This document shows, one piece after another, positions 1 through 7,403 of a stretch of DNA of 33,456 nt. Location: assembly GCA_009695285.1 (NCBI GenBank), contig SIBH01000010.1, forward strand, positions 1 to 33,456. The letters run 5' to 3'. The translations under genes and the position numbers were made by a program. Under the pieces are notes generated by a model that had not been told where the DNA came from, made no database searches, and saw nothing but the letters and a program-made list of their open reading frames with translations. Numbering within the stretch: the first letter of the stretch is position 1; each line of letters opens with the position of its first letter. This stretch comes from Pedosphaera sp. (GTDB taxonomy: Bacteria > Verrucomicrobiota > Verrucomicrobiia > Limisphaerales > SIBH01).

Positions 1-102
1 CAAGGGCACGGGTAGTAAATTCTCGTTCGTTTACCCATCAATGGGAATAATCCTCAAAGCCCTTGGTCGGCGCGTCACATCTATCAACTGCAGCCTGCTA
101 TG

Positions 103-1065
103 TTAGGGACTCTTCAAGGGGACGGGCTTGCAAGCGATAACCTGCATGTTCGAGCTTCTGCCAAAAAAGACCACCTGCATGGCATCCACCAGAGTTGCGG
201 GGGCCAGCCAGAATGGATTCTTGATGTTGAAGGTGCGGTAGAACAGCGGGGGTACGCCCTTCTCCATCAGCCAGTGATGGGCCGTCCATACCCAATGGAC
301 TGGTTGCAGCTTAACCTTGGAGGAAACGGCCTCCAGCCCGGCATTGCGCAAAAGTCTTTCCAAGTGCTGGCGAACGAAAAGGTTGAAGTGACGCTGGAAA
401 TGAAATCCACCCAAGTAACGGCGATGGAACCATCTGAAATCCCAGCAATCTGTGGAAGGCGTCTCAATGACGACGCGACCACCAGGACGAAGCATGAATG
501 CGATTTTTTTTATGGCGGCGGGCGGATCCGCCAAGTGCTCCATCACCTGCACCAGAAAGATGAGATCGAAGGATTCGGCTGCGAAATCCAGGGATTCAAA
601 ACTTCCGACCGCAACCTCGTAACCTTTGCGCCGGGCGTTCTCTGCGGCGAAGCTGGAAATCTCACAGCCAGCCAGACGACTCGCGCCGGGACAGACCGCC
701 TTGATGCCGTCCAGCAAACGCCCGTCGCCACAGCCCACATCAAACACGGCGGGCCGGGCCGAGCTCCCCGCCGCCAGTTTGCGCAGCGTGCCGGCCTCCA
801 TCCTGGCCTTGATGCGGAACGCGAGCGTGGGCCGCGCGCTGTTGCTGTAGTTTCCATAGTTTGGGGGATACACGGAGGTCAGCGCCGACGAGGACGGACG
901 CTCGCGCAAATAGTGATGCCCGCAGCCCGCACAACGCACGTAGGCCCATTCGTTCGCGCAGGAATCGTATTCGAAGTCGCGGCCCCGGGCGATCACGACG
1001 TGTTCCTGGCTGCCGCAAACGCAGCACGGCACGATTTCGGTTTCGACTCGCGGTGACGGGTTCAA
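103..1065 (-). CDS. Class I SAM-dependent methyltransferase with N-terminal Cys cluster
   Basis: Likely transfers a methyl group from S-adenosylmethionine to an unidentified small molecule or glycan in the cytoplasm. The N-terminus carries two Cys pairs ('CCVCGS' and 'CAGCGH') that look like a zinc-binding knuckle. A Rossmann motif I follows ('FDVGCGDGRLLDG', near residue 120), then the post-motif 'LVQVMEHLADP' and 'MLRPGGRVVIETP', typical of Methyltransf_11/23 families. The ORF track fuses this gene to the upstream desaturase because both share a frame. The best start is a TTG that overlaps the desaturase stop as TTGA, giving about 320 aa and suggesting translational coupling. No ATG occurs before the Cys cluster. 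The start is uncertain; the methyltransferase fold is clear; the substrate is unknown. Confidence 0.8.
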   Translation of the reverse strand: MNPSPRVETEIVPCCVCGSQEHVVIARGRDFEYDSCANEWAYVRCAGCGHHYLRERPSSSALTSVYPPNYGNYSNSARPTLAFRIKARMEAGTLRKLAAGSSARPAVFDVGCGDGRLLDGIKAVCPGASRLAGCEISSFAAENARRKGYEVAVGSFESLDFAAESFDLIFLVQVMEHLADPPAAIKKIAFMLRPGGRVVIETPSTDCWDFRWFHRRYLGGFHFQRHFNLFVRQHLERLLRNAGLEAVSSKVKLQPVHWVWTAHHWLMEKGVPPLFYRTFNIKNPFWLAPATLVDAMQVVFFGRSSNMQVIACKPVPLKSP

Positions 1066-1971
1066 GCGGGGTGAGCCGGCCGGGTGACACTCTGCACCAG
1101 GGAACCGCTCAACAACCGGCCCCAAAAGCGGAGATAACCACCGCTCAGGTAGTCCTCCTCCGCCGGCAGTTCCTGGAAAAAGTGTTTCGCCACCAGCGCC
1201 GCATGGAGCCGGGCCAGTTGCGGATGTGGAATGGTGGGCAGCAGGTGGTGCTCGAAGTGATACTCCATGTCGCAGCCGAACAGATAAATCTCCAACGGGT
1301 GAGTGCAGGTGGTGCGGCTGATGAATGGCCGGCCATCCGGATAAAAAAGTTCCGGCGAGAAATGCTCCGTGACAATCCGCAGGCGGATGATGGCCGGGAA
1401 AACGGAAAACAACGGCACCAGCCAGATTCCTGCTCCCGCCGTCGCTCCCGACATTAAGATACGAAATAATCCGGTGAATCGCCGTAATCCAGAACACATC
1501 CTGGAGAATCAACTTCGCGATTTGAAACCGGCCCGCTGTGGCGGAGAGTTCGTAAAGATCGCGATCAGGATCGCTGTCGAGATGGAGGTCTGTGTGATGG
1601 ACCAAATGGACCCGCCGGTAGGACTCCACGTCGTTCAAGACCCAGTAGGCGCCGAACAGATTGCAAAAAGTGTCATTGAACTGGCGGCTTTCAAAGAGCA
1701 GGTTGTGCGCGGCCTCATGCACCTGTACCGCGAAGGCGTTCAGGCGGGTGCCAATGTAGAACATCAGCAGCGGGATGATGGCCTTGGGCCACCAAGCGTC
1801 GGTGCGCCACGCCCAGAACCCGAGCGCCAACGCGATGGCCAACCCCAGCCAGATATGCGTGAAAGTCCAGATGACGCGCCCGGGCCGAAGTTCGTAAAAT
1901 GACTTGAGTGCCGGTCTGTCGAACAAGGCAATGAGCTGCTGGCGGACGACTTTTTCCTGCTCCTTTATCAT
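1062..1971 (-). pseudogene. Fatty acid desaturase-like membrane protein, frameshifted
   Basis: Encodes a membrane di-iron desaturase/hydroxylase-type protein. All three histidine boxes are present but split between two frames. Box 1 'HEAAHNLLF' and box 2 'HLVHHTDLH' are in the frame starting at 1971. Box 3 'YHFEHHLLP' is in the frame covered by the 1062..1499 ORF. The frame changes near 1440-1490, around 'FWITAIHRI' in one frame and 'GIWLVPLFSV' in the other. The stretch between box 2 and the next hydrophobic segment also looks about 30 residues shorter than in intact relatives, from memory of the family. A deletion plus frameshift is therefore more likely than a single missed base, although a sequencing error cannot be excluded. 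The 3' end overlaps the methyltransferase start. Confidence 0.75.
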
Positions 1972-2021
1972 GAGGTTACAGTTTCATTCTATAGCAGCTC
2001 GTCACGTGACGTTAAGCCCCC

Positions 2022-2057
2022 CCTCAAAATCCGCAATCTTATTTATCTGCACCAGAA
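2022..2057 (-). pseudogene. Decayed third remnant of the carB 3' end
   Basis: Thirty-six bases match the end of carB (about 5727-5762) with 5 mismatches by hand count. Read in the carB frame on the minus strand they give 'LVQINKIADFE', against '[11 protein letters not shown]' in CarB. The similarity does not clearly extend further toward higher coordinates. It lies only about 45 bp beyond the larger carB remnant and in the same orientation, in the upstream region of the desaturase. It is short enough that chance or a distant paralogue cannot be fully ruled out. Confidence 0.55.
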
Positions 2058-2099
2058 TCGAAGTAATTTGAGAATTCATGGTTAAGGGTTGAGAGTCCG

Positions 2100-2444
2100 T
2101 CAGTTTTTGGCCGTGGCCAGTTCTTCCTCGAAATCCACGATCTCTTTAATCTGAACCAAGAACCAACGATCAATCTTGGTCAGGCCAAAGATTTCCTCAA
2201 TCGTGAATCCGGCCCGCAGCGCATGGCGGATGAAAAAGATTCGTTCCGCGTTCGGCACGCTCAACTAGCGGCTGATGACGTCGCGCGGGAGAATGTCGCG
2301 GTCGCCATAGACTTCCGTGCCGATGCGCCAGGGTTTGCCGTCGCCGCCGAGTCCGCTTCTGCCGATTTCGAGGGAGCGGAGGCATTTTTGCAGGCTTTCC
2401 TTGAACGTGCGCCCGATGGCCATCGCTTCGCCGACGCTTTTCAT
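2100..2444 (-). pseudogene. Displaced copy of the carB 3' end (115 codons, amber-interrupted)
   Basis: Read in one frame on the minus strand, this segment reproduces the last ~114 codons of the carB gene at 5701..7245, from '[15 protein letters not shown]' through 'EELATAKN' and a TGA at the same end position. By hand count about 59 of 345 bases differ. Only about four residues differ: I to V, N to G, G to T, and a Lys codon changed to TAG at 2265-2267. Nearly all changes are therefore synonymous, so the copy diverged under selection before it was broken. Similarity to carB stops exactly at the ATG of 'MKSVGEA'. Beyond that lies a repeat-like sequence. The 2197..2475 ORF in the track is a shadow frame. 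Confidence 0.9.
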
Positions 2445-2449
2445 CCGTA

Positions 2450-2472
2450 GCGGCGTCTCGGTAGAGCGCCGC
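2450..2472. repeat. REP-like hairpin abutting the carB remnant
   Basis: Inverted repeat GCGGCG / CGCCGC with an 11-base loop, starting 5 bp beyond the point where carB similarity ends. It may mark the recombination boundary. Its dispersal elsewhere in the genome is unknown. Confidence 0.4.
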
Positions 2473-2494
2473 CAACTTCCAGGCTCATCAAATG

Positions 2495-2516
2495 GCGGCT
2501 TTCTGCCGAAAGCCGC
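2495..2516. repeat. REP-like palindrome GCGGCTTTC-tgcc-GAAAGCCGC
   Basis: A perfect 9-bp stem with a 4-base loop. It lacks an adjacent T-tract, so it reads better as a REP-type palindrome than as a terminator. It sits between the carB remnant and the terminator of the secreted-protein gene. Confidence 0.55.
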
Positions 2517-2531
2517 TACTCCTCTACCTCA

Positions 2532-2561
2532 CAAAAAAGCGCCCCGTTTTCACGGGGCGCT
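2532..2561 (-). terminator. Rho-independent terminator of the secreted beta-helix gene
   Basis: A perfect 10-bp stem (AGCGCCCCGT / ACGGGGCGCT) with a 4-base loop. On the minus strand it is followed directly by a run of six T. It lies about 40 bp downstream of the stop of the minus-strand gene ending at 2604, the expected position and orientation. Confidence 0.9.
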
Positions 2562-2603
2562 CTCGAAGTTAATCGTGGCTTCTCGCCATCTATTTCAATC
2601 CCC

Positions 2604-5297
2604 TCACTGCGACTGCAAGCGGAAGAACGCGGCATTGTCCGCCGGGCTGAATTGGAACTCCAGCTTGCCCTGCGCGTTGATGGTCGTCTGCGGTGCGGTC
2701 ATCGGGAAGGGCAGGAAGTCCACAAGGTTCGTGGATTTCTGCACGCCGATGGTGAGCGTGATCAGGCCGTTCGTCGGGTTCAGTTGGATCAACGGGGCAT
2801 CCACGTTCAGCGCCTGGATCTGGGAGGTGGTGTAGAGGCCGTAGGCGTTCGGGTTATTGGTGACATCGCCAATACCGGCCTGACGGTTGCCGTCAAATTG
2901 TGCCTGGGTGTAATAGGCCGACCCGGTCACGGTGATGACAAATGGATTGTTGGTGCCAGTCACATTGCTGATGATATGGAGCACTGCGCTCCGGTTGACG
3001 ACGGCGGTCGGCGTGAAGGTCACGGTGAACGTCGTATTGCTACCCGGATTCACCGTGGTGCTGCCCAAAGCACCGACGATGAAATCGCCGGGATTCGTCC
3101 CGGTGTTGGTGATGACCAGACTGGTCAAATTGGCGGTGCCGCTGTTCGTGATGGTGAAAGTCTTGACCAGACTGTTGCTGCCAACAATCACGGTGCCAAA
3201 ATCAATGCTGCTCGACCCGCTTACGAGGTCTGTGCCGGCGGGTTGTTGCACGCCGATTTCCGGAGTGGCCAACAGAACAACGTCGTTGCCGGTGCCGCCG
3301 ATGTAGGTGAGCTTTTTATCCACGCCGTTGATCGTGACTATGCTGCCTTCGGGCAGGCTGTTGAAGGTGCCGGTAATGGCGTCGGCGCTGTCGTTGTTGA
3401 TGATGACAAAGCTGTCACCGACGGCGGGCACATAGTCGCCGCTGCCGGAGAGCGTCGCGTTGTTGAGCGCGACGGTGCCCGTGACATTGAGCTGGTCGTA
3501 TTGGCTGCCCACCGTCGCGCCGGTGATCTCGACGCTGAAGGTTGAACCGCCGGCAAAGCTCACATTACCGGAGTTGAGAGTGCCGGGGCTAGTGCCGGGA
3601 GCCAGGGTCGCTCCGCTGTTGACGGCAATGGCACCGCTGATCGTGCCCGTGCCGCCGAGCGTGCCACCACTGTTGACGGTGACGCTGCCCGTGCCGGTGG
3701 CGCTGCCGCTGGTATTGTTGGCCAGAAGCGTGCCGTCGCTGACGATGGTGCCGCCGGTGTAACTGTTGCTGCCGGAAAGCACCAGCGTGCCGGCACCGAT
3801 CTTGGTGAAGCCGCCGGTGATCAGGGCGTTGGCGCCGCCGCCGATGGTATCGGCGAGGGTCACGGTGTTGTTCGCGCTGACTTGGTAGGTCGCGCCGCCT
3901 GCGAGGAAAATAGCCTGGCCAATCGCACTGCCAGGGCCGCCGTCTGTGGCTCCTGTGCCACCGCCAAATCCTGAATTCTTGGCACCGCCAGCCCCCGCCG
4001 TAAGAGTGTTTCCCGAGATCCCGCCATCAGTAATTGTGAGCGTGGCGCCCTGGCAGACAAAGATTGCGCCGCCGCCAGCAAGCCCGCCACCGCCACCGCC
4101 CGCGCTACTGCCGCCGACCGGGGGAAAGTTGGTATTGGCGTAACCACCCGCGCCGGCTCCGAATCCGCCGGCTCCAGCTCCTGATGAAAAAGAGGTTCCG
4201 CCACCGCCGCCACCAAGCCCACCACCGCCGCCGGAGTTACCGCCTGCGCTCCCACCGCCCCCGTAGCCACCGGCCGAGCGGCCAACATTGCCGGTGTTTC
4301 CGTATGCCCCGGCGCCGCCGCCAAAACCGCCCGCACCGCCGGTGCCGTTGCCCGGGCCGACTTGACCGCCAACCCCACCGCCACCGCCGGAGTTATTGTT
4401 GCTGAAACTTGTGCCGCCCGCGCCGCCGCCACCGCCGTTCGCGCCGCCCGCGCCGCCACTATCCGTTCCGGCCCCACCACCAGTTGCACCGATGAAAATG
4501 CCACCTCCGCCGGATGCTCCAGACGTCCCGCCATTGGCCCCGATTCCCAAACCACCACCACCACCGCCGCTCCGCGTATTGTTATCGCTGCCGGCTCCAC
4601 CCGCGCCTCCCATCCCACCACCACCACCCTTGCCGACAAAACTAGAACTCGCCGCGCCGCCAATGCCGCCGACGGCTCGATGGCCGCTCAAATTGACATT
4701 GGTGAGACTCAACGCGCCGGCGTTGACGAAGATTGCTCCGCCCAGTCCTGCCCCGGCACCACCACCAGCTCTACCCGTGCCGCCGGCCCCGCCGCGAGCA
4801 TTGCCATTCTGCAAGGTGAGGTTGGCGATGCTAAAGCTGGTCGCGGCGGTGCTGGGCAGATTTCCCCCCGCGGCCGCCGGCGTGTTCGCCGGGACGCCAA
4901 TGAAGAAGAGGCGGTCGCCGGTGTTGTCCGAGGTCGAACCACCGTCAATGGTGATCGCGCCCTGCCCGCCATTGGTGCCGTCGATACTGATGCCGTTGGG
5001 GTTGGTGAGGATGGGCAACATCTGGTCGCCGCCCGCGCTGGCCGCGAGGTTGATCGTCCCGCCGCCAGGGATGTTGAAGTCGATCGTGGCTGCGCCAGCG
5101 TCGGTATTGGCCAGGTTGATCGCCGCCCGCAAACTGCCGGCGACCGGGGTCGTGTAATTATCGGCCAAAGTGGTGACGGTGTAGTTGGCTGCGCGAGCCG
5201 ATGGCGACCCGGCCAAGAGGGCTAGGCCGAACGTGAGCAAGAGCAGCAGTGACATAAGCCCACCAAGGGCGTTGTTTTTTTTGATTATTTTTTTCAT
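2604..5297 (-). CDS. Large secreted Gly-rich beta-helix protein with autotransporter-type repeat and ASH-like domain
   Basis: A predicted exported surface or extracellular protein of 897 aa. The start chosen is the ATG at 5297: it precedes a classic signal peptide, with lysines, a Leu-rich core and a cleavage site near 'SARA|ANYT' (residue ~36). The ORF track starts 42 codons earlier. After the signal come a polymorphic-outer-membrane/CSLREA-like segment ('SLRAAINLAN'), a long Gly/Ala/Ser-rich region (about residues 150-430) with many GGGG runs, an autotransporter-associated beta-strand repeat ('GAGTLVLSGSNSYTGGT'), a choice-of-anchor-D/ASH-like domain ('DFGTVIVGSNS'), and a short C-terminal domain ending 'AAFFRLQSQ'. 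No beta-barrel or PEP-CTERM tail is seen. Adhesion or a structural surface role is inferred. No Shine-Dalgarno is evident; a terminator follows. Confidence 0.85.
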   Translation of the reverse strand: MKKIIKKNNALGGLMSLLLLLTFGLALLAGSPSARAANYTVTTLADNYTTPVAGSLRAAINLANTDAGAATIDFNIPGGGTINLAASAGGDQMLPILTNPNGISIDGTNGGQGAITIDGGSTSDNTGDRLFFIGVPANTPAAAGGNLPSTAATSFSIANLTLQNGNARGGAGGTGRAGGGAGAGLGGAIFVNAGALSLTNVNLSGHRAVGGIGGAASSSFVGKGGGGGMGGAGGAGSDNNTRSGGGGGGLGIGANGGTSGASGGGGIFIGATGGGAGTDSGGAGGANGGGGGAGGTSFSNNNSGGGGGVGGQVGPGNGTGGAGGFGGGAGAYGNTGNVGRSAGGYGGGGSAGGNSGGGGGLGGGGGGTSFSSGAGAGGFGAGAGGYANTNFPPVGGSSAGGGGGGLAGGGAIFVCQGATLTITDGGISGNTLTAGAGGAKNSGFGGGTGATDGGPGSAIGQAIFLAGGATYQVSANNTVTLADTIGGGANALITGGFTKIGAGTLVLSGSNSYTGGTIVSDGTLLANNTSGSATGTGSVTVNSGGTLGGTGTISGAIAVNSGATLAPGTSPGTLNSGNVSFAGGSTFSVEITGATVGSQYDQLNVTGTVALNNATLSGSGDYVPAVGDSFVIINNDSADAITGTFNSLPEGSIVTINGVDKKLTYIGGTGNDVVLLATPEIGVQQPAGTDLVSGSSSIDFGTVIVGSNSLVKTFTITNSGTANLTSLVITNTGTNPGDFIVGALGSTTVNPGSNTTFTVTFTPTAVVNRSAVLHIISNVTGTNNPFVITVTGSAYYTQAQFDGNRQAGIGDVTNNPNAYGLYTTSQIQALNVDAPLIQLNPTNGLITLTIGVQKSTNLVDFLPFPMTAPQTTINAQGKLEFQFSPADNAAFFRLQSQ

Positions 5298-5486
5298 AGG
5301 AGTTGGTTTCTGGTGATTAATCAGCGGAGGTTTTTGGAAAAGCGGAAAGCGGGAGTTCGGAATCAAACCGGCGATGGCCGGGCTGGCTGAACGAAGGCGT
5401 GCGCGGAAAGACGCACCCCCCACCTTGGGATTGATCGGCTGGAAAAGCCGCCACCGACACAGGAATTGATTGGTTCAATTAGGTTA

Positions 5487-5558
5487 TTTCTGGCTGTGAG
5501 AACACCGTGTTAAACCGGTGTCGCAAAGGTTGAAGGTTCACAGCCAGCGAACCAGAAA
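5487..5558 (-). promoter_or_regulatory. Multi-stem structured element in the leader region
   Basis: Nested inverted repeats. TGGCTGTGA (5491-5499) pairs perfectly with TCACAGCCA (5538-5546). Inside it, ACACCG pairs with CGGTGT across an 8-base loop. Outside it, TTTCT can pair with AGAAA across a bulge. The element lies about 190-260 bp upstream of the minus-strand start at 5297. It could be a structured 5' leader RNA or a decayed mobile palindrome. It matches no riboswitch class I recognise. Confidence 0.4.
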
Positions 5559-5569
5559 AGATGGCGACT

Positions 5570-5592
5570 CAGCTAATGTGACAGATTAGCTG
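5570..5592. repeat. Perfect 8-bp hairpin CAGCTAAT-n7-ATTAGCTG
   Basis: A perfect inverted repeat with a 7-base loop, 110 bp beyond the carB stop. It could contribute to carB 3'-end formation, although no T-run follows on the minus strand, or it could be an operator-like palindrome upstream of the secreted-protein gene. Confidence 0.45.
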
Positions 5593-5700
5593 GGGTGGGG
5601 TAGATAAATCGCAACTTATTTTTCGGTGCGGCTGCAGAACTGGTTTGGATGCGCGCGTGCTGAGTAAAAACGCGGAAGACTCGCAGTATTCGCGCAGTCA

Positions 5701-7245
5701 CTAATTCTTCGCCCCCGCCAACTCCTCCTCAAAGTCCACAATCTCTTTGATCTGCACCAGAAACCAGCGGTCGATTTTCGTGAGGTTGAAAATCTCCTCG
5801 ATGGTGAAACCGGCGCGCAGGGCGTGGCGGATGAAGAAGATGCGTTCGGCGTTGGGCACGCTCAGCTTGCGGCTGATGACGTCGCGCGGGAGGATGTCGC
5901 GGTCGCCATAGATTTCCGTGCCGATGCGCCAGGGCTTGCCGTCACCGCCGAGTCCGCTTCTGCCGATTTCGAGGGATCGGAGACATTTCTGGAGGGATTC
6001 TTTGAAGGTTCGCCCGATGGCCATTGCCTCACCGACGGATTTCATCTGGGTCGTCAGGGTCGGATCGGCTTGCGGGAATTTCTCGAAGGCGAAGCGCGGT
6101 ATCTTGGTGACGACGTAATCAATACTCGGCTCGAAGCTCGCGGGGGTTTCGCGCGTGATGTCGTTCTTGAGTTCGTCGAGCAGGTAGCCGACGGCAAGCT
6201 TGGCGGCGATCTTCGCGATGGGGAAGCCGGTGGCCTTGGACGCGAGCGCGGAGCTGCGGCTGACGCGCGGGTTCATCTCGATGATGACCATGCGGCCATT
6301 CTCCGGGCTGACGCCGAACTGGATGTTCGAGCCGCCGGTCTCGACGCCGACGGCGCGGATGACGGCGAAGCTCTGGTCGCGCATGATCTGAAATTCCTTG
6401 TCGGTCAGCGTCTGGATGGGCGCGACGGTGATGCTGTCGCCGGTGTGGACGCCCATGGGATCGAAGTTTTCGATGGAGCAGATGATGACGCAGTTGTCGG
6501 CCTTGTCGCGCATGACTTCCATCTCGTATTCCTTCCAGCCGAGCAGGGATTCTTCGATGAGGATTTCGTTCACGGGCGAAAGTTCGATGCCGCGCTTGGC
6601 GATCTCCTCGAATTCTTCGCGGTTGTAACCGATGCCGCCGCCTGTGCCGCCGAGCGTGAACGCGGGGCGGATGATGAGCGGGAGGCGCCCGATCTTGTCG
6701 GCCACGGCGCGGGCTTCGTCCAGGTTGTGGGCCGTGCCGGAGATGGGGACGTCGAGGCCGATGCTCAACATGAGGTCTTTGAAAATTTGGCGGTCTTCGC
6801 CTTTCTGGATTGCCTCGGCTTTCGCGCCGATCATTTCGACGCCGTACTTTTCCAGCACGCCGGAGCGGTGCAAGGACATGGCGGTGTTCAACGCGGTCTG
6901 GCCGCCGAGGGTGGGGAGCAGCACCAACTTGTGGGGAGTTGAGAGTTGAGAGTTGAGAGTTGAGGGGCCGACGGGGACGCCCATCTTTTTCATCTCCTCC
7001 AACTCGCGCACGATGATCTTCTCCACGCACTCGGGCGTGATCGGCTCGATGTAGGTGCGGTCGGCGAACTCCGGATCGGTCATGATGGTGGCCGGGTTGG
7101 AGTTCACGAGCACGACGCGGTAGCCTTCTTCCTTGAGGGCTTTGCAGGCTTGGGTGCCGGAGTAATCGAACTCACACGCCTGGCCGATGATGATCGGGCC
7201 GGCGCCGATGATGAGGACGCTGTGAATGTCGGTTCTTTTTGGCAT
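5701..7245 (-). CDS. carB: Carbamoyl-phosphate synthase large subunit, N-terminal half only
   Basis: The N-terminal section of the large subunit, which makes carboxyphosphate and carbamate from bicarbonate, ammonia and ATP for arginine and pyrimidine synthesis. Residues 1-400 align from memory with the E. coli carboxyphosphate domain: '[17 protein letters not shown]', the ATP-grasp stretch '[16 protein letters not shown]', '[16 protein letters not shown]', '[18 protein letters not shown]'. The protein is 514 aa and stops shortly after '[13 protein letters not shown]', within the oligomerisation domain, where a full protein runs to about 1070 aa. A split two-gene CarB is the likely explanation, because the diverged carB-end copy at 2100 stops at the same codon. 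The C-terminal half is not in this window. Residues ~94-103 are a heptamer-repeat insertion absent from E. coli. TAG stop. Confidence 0.93.
   Translation of the reverse strand: MPKRTDIHSVLIIGAGPIIIGQACEFDYSGTQACKALKEEGYRVVLVNSNPATIMTDPEFADRTYIEPITPECVEKIIVRELEEMKKMGVPVGPSTLNSQLSTPHKLVLLPTLGGQTALNTAMSLHRSGVLEKYGVEMIGAKAEAIQKGEDRQIFKDLMLSIGLDVPISGTAHNLDEARAVADKIGRLPLIIRPAFTLGGTGGGIGYNREEFEEIAKRGIELSPVNEILIEESLLGWKEYEMEVMRDKADNCVIICSIENFDPMGVHTGDSITVAPIQTLTDKEFQIMRDQSFAVIRAVGVETGGSNIQFGVSPENGRMVIIEMNPRVSRSSALASKATGFPIAKIAAKLAVGYLLDELKNDITRETPASFEPSIDYVVTKIPRFAFEKFPQADPTLTTQMKSVGEAMAIGRTFKESLQKCLRSLEIGRSGLGGDGKPWRIGTEIYGDRDILPRDVISRKLSVPNAERIFFIRHALRAGFTIEEIFNLTKIDRWFLVQIKEIVDFEEELAGAKN
6936..6964. 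repeat. Four tandem heptamers (gagttga) inside carB
   Basis: Exactly four copies of gagttga plus one base, read in frame as 'STLNSQLST' in CarB. The insertion sits just before the conserved '[11 protein letters not shown]'. The E. coli protein has no equivalent residues here. It is one of several 7-bp-periodic sequences in the window. Confidence 0.95.
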
Positions 7246-7403
7246 CGTAAAACTTCTTTGGTCCGGAGCTTCAACCGCGAATCACGTGCTGCGGCCCGGG
7301 ACGTGCCGCGCTCCGCAAACGGCGCAGATGAAACACGGTAGCGAACCGGATGGCGAGCGGGAATTTGGCGCGCGAAGAGCGGAAGAGTCGCGCAGCGCGT
7401 CCG

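Larger units (their letters stand above)
5298..5700. other. Intergenic leader between carB and the secreted-protein gene
   Basis: About 400 bp without a credible gene. It would hold the promoter and 5' leader of the secreted-protein gene and the 3' end of carB. Several inverted repeats are present and listed separately. I see no convincing -35/-10 pair and no T-tract terminator for carB. Confidence 0.6.

Noticed and set aside
2078-2096. Possible heptamer tract 'ggttaagggttgagag'
   Set aside because: Only two imperfect units can be read, too little to separate from chance.
2197-2475. 92-aa minus-strand ORF rich in Arg
   Set aside because: It is a shadow frame of the displaced carB 3' end plus the adjoining repeat. 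The carB frame explains the sequence far better.
3860-5225. Long overlapping ORFs on both strands across the Gly-rich gene
   Set aside because: They arise from GGN/CCN low-complexity codons of the secreted protein. Their Pro/Ala/Arg-rich translations match no family.
5824-6942. 372-aa plus-strand ORF opposite carB
   Set aside because: An antisense shadow of carB with an Asp/Ala/Gly-rich translation. CarB motifs on the minus strand are unambiguous.
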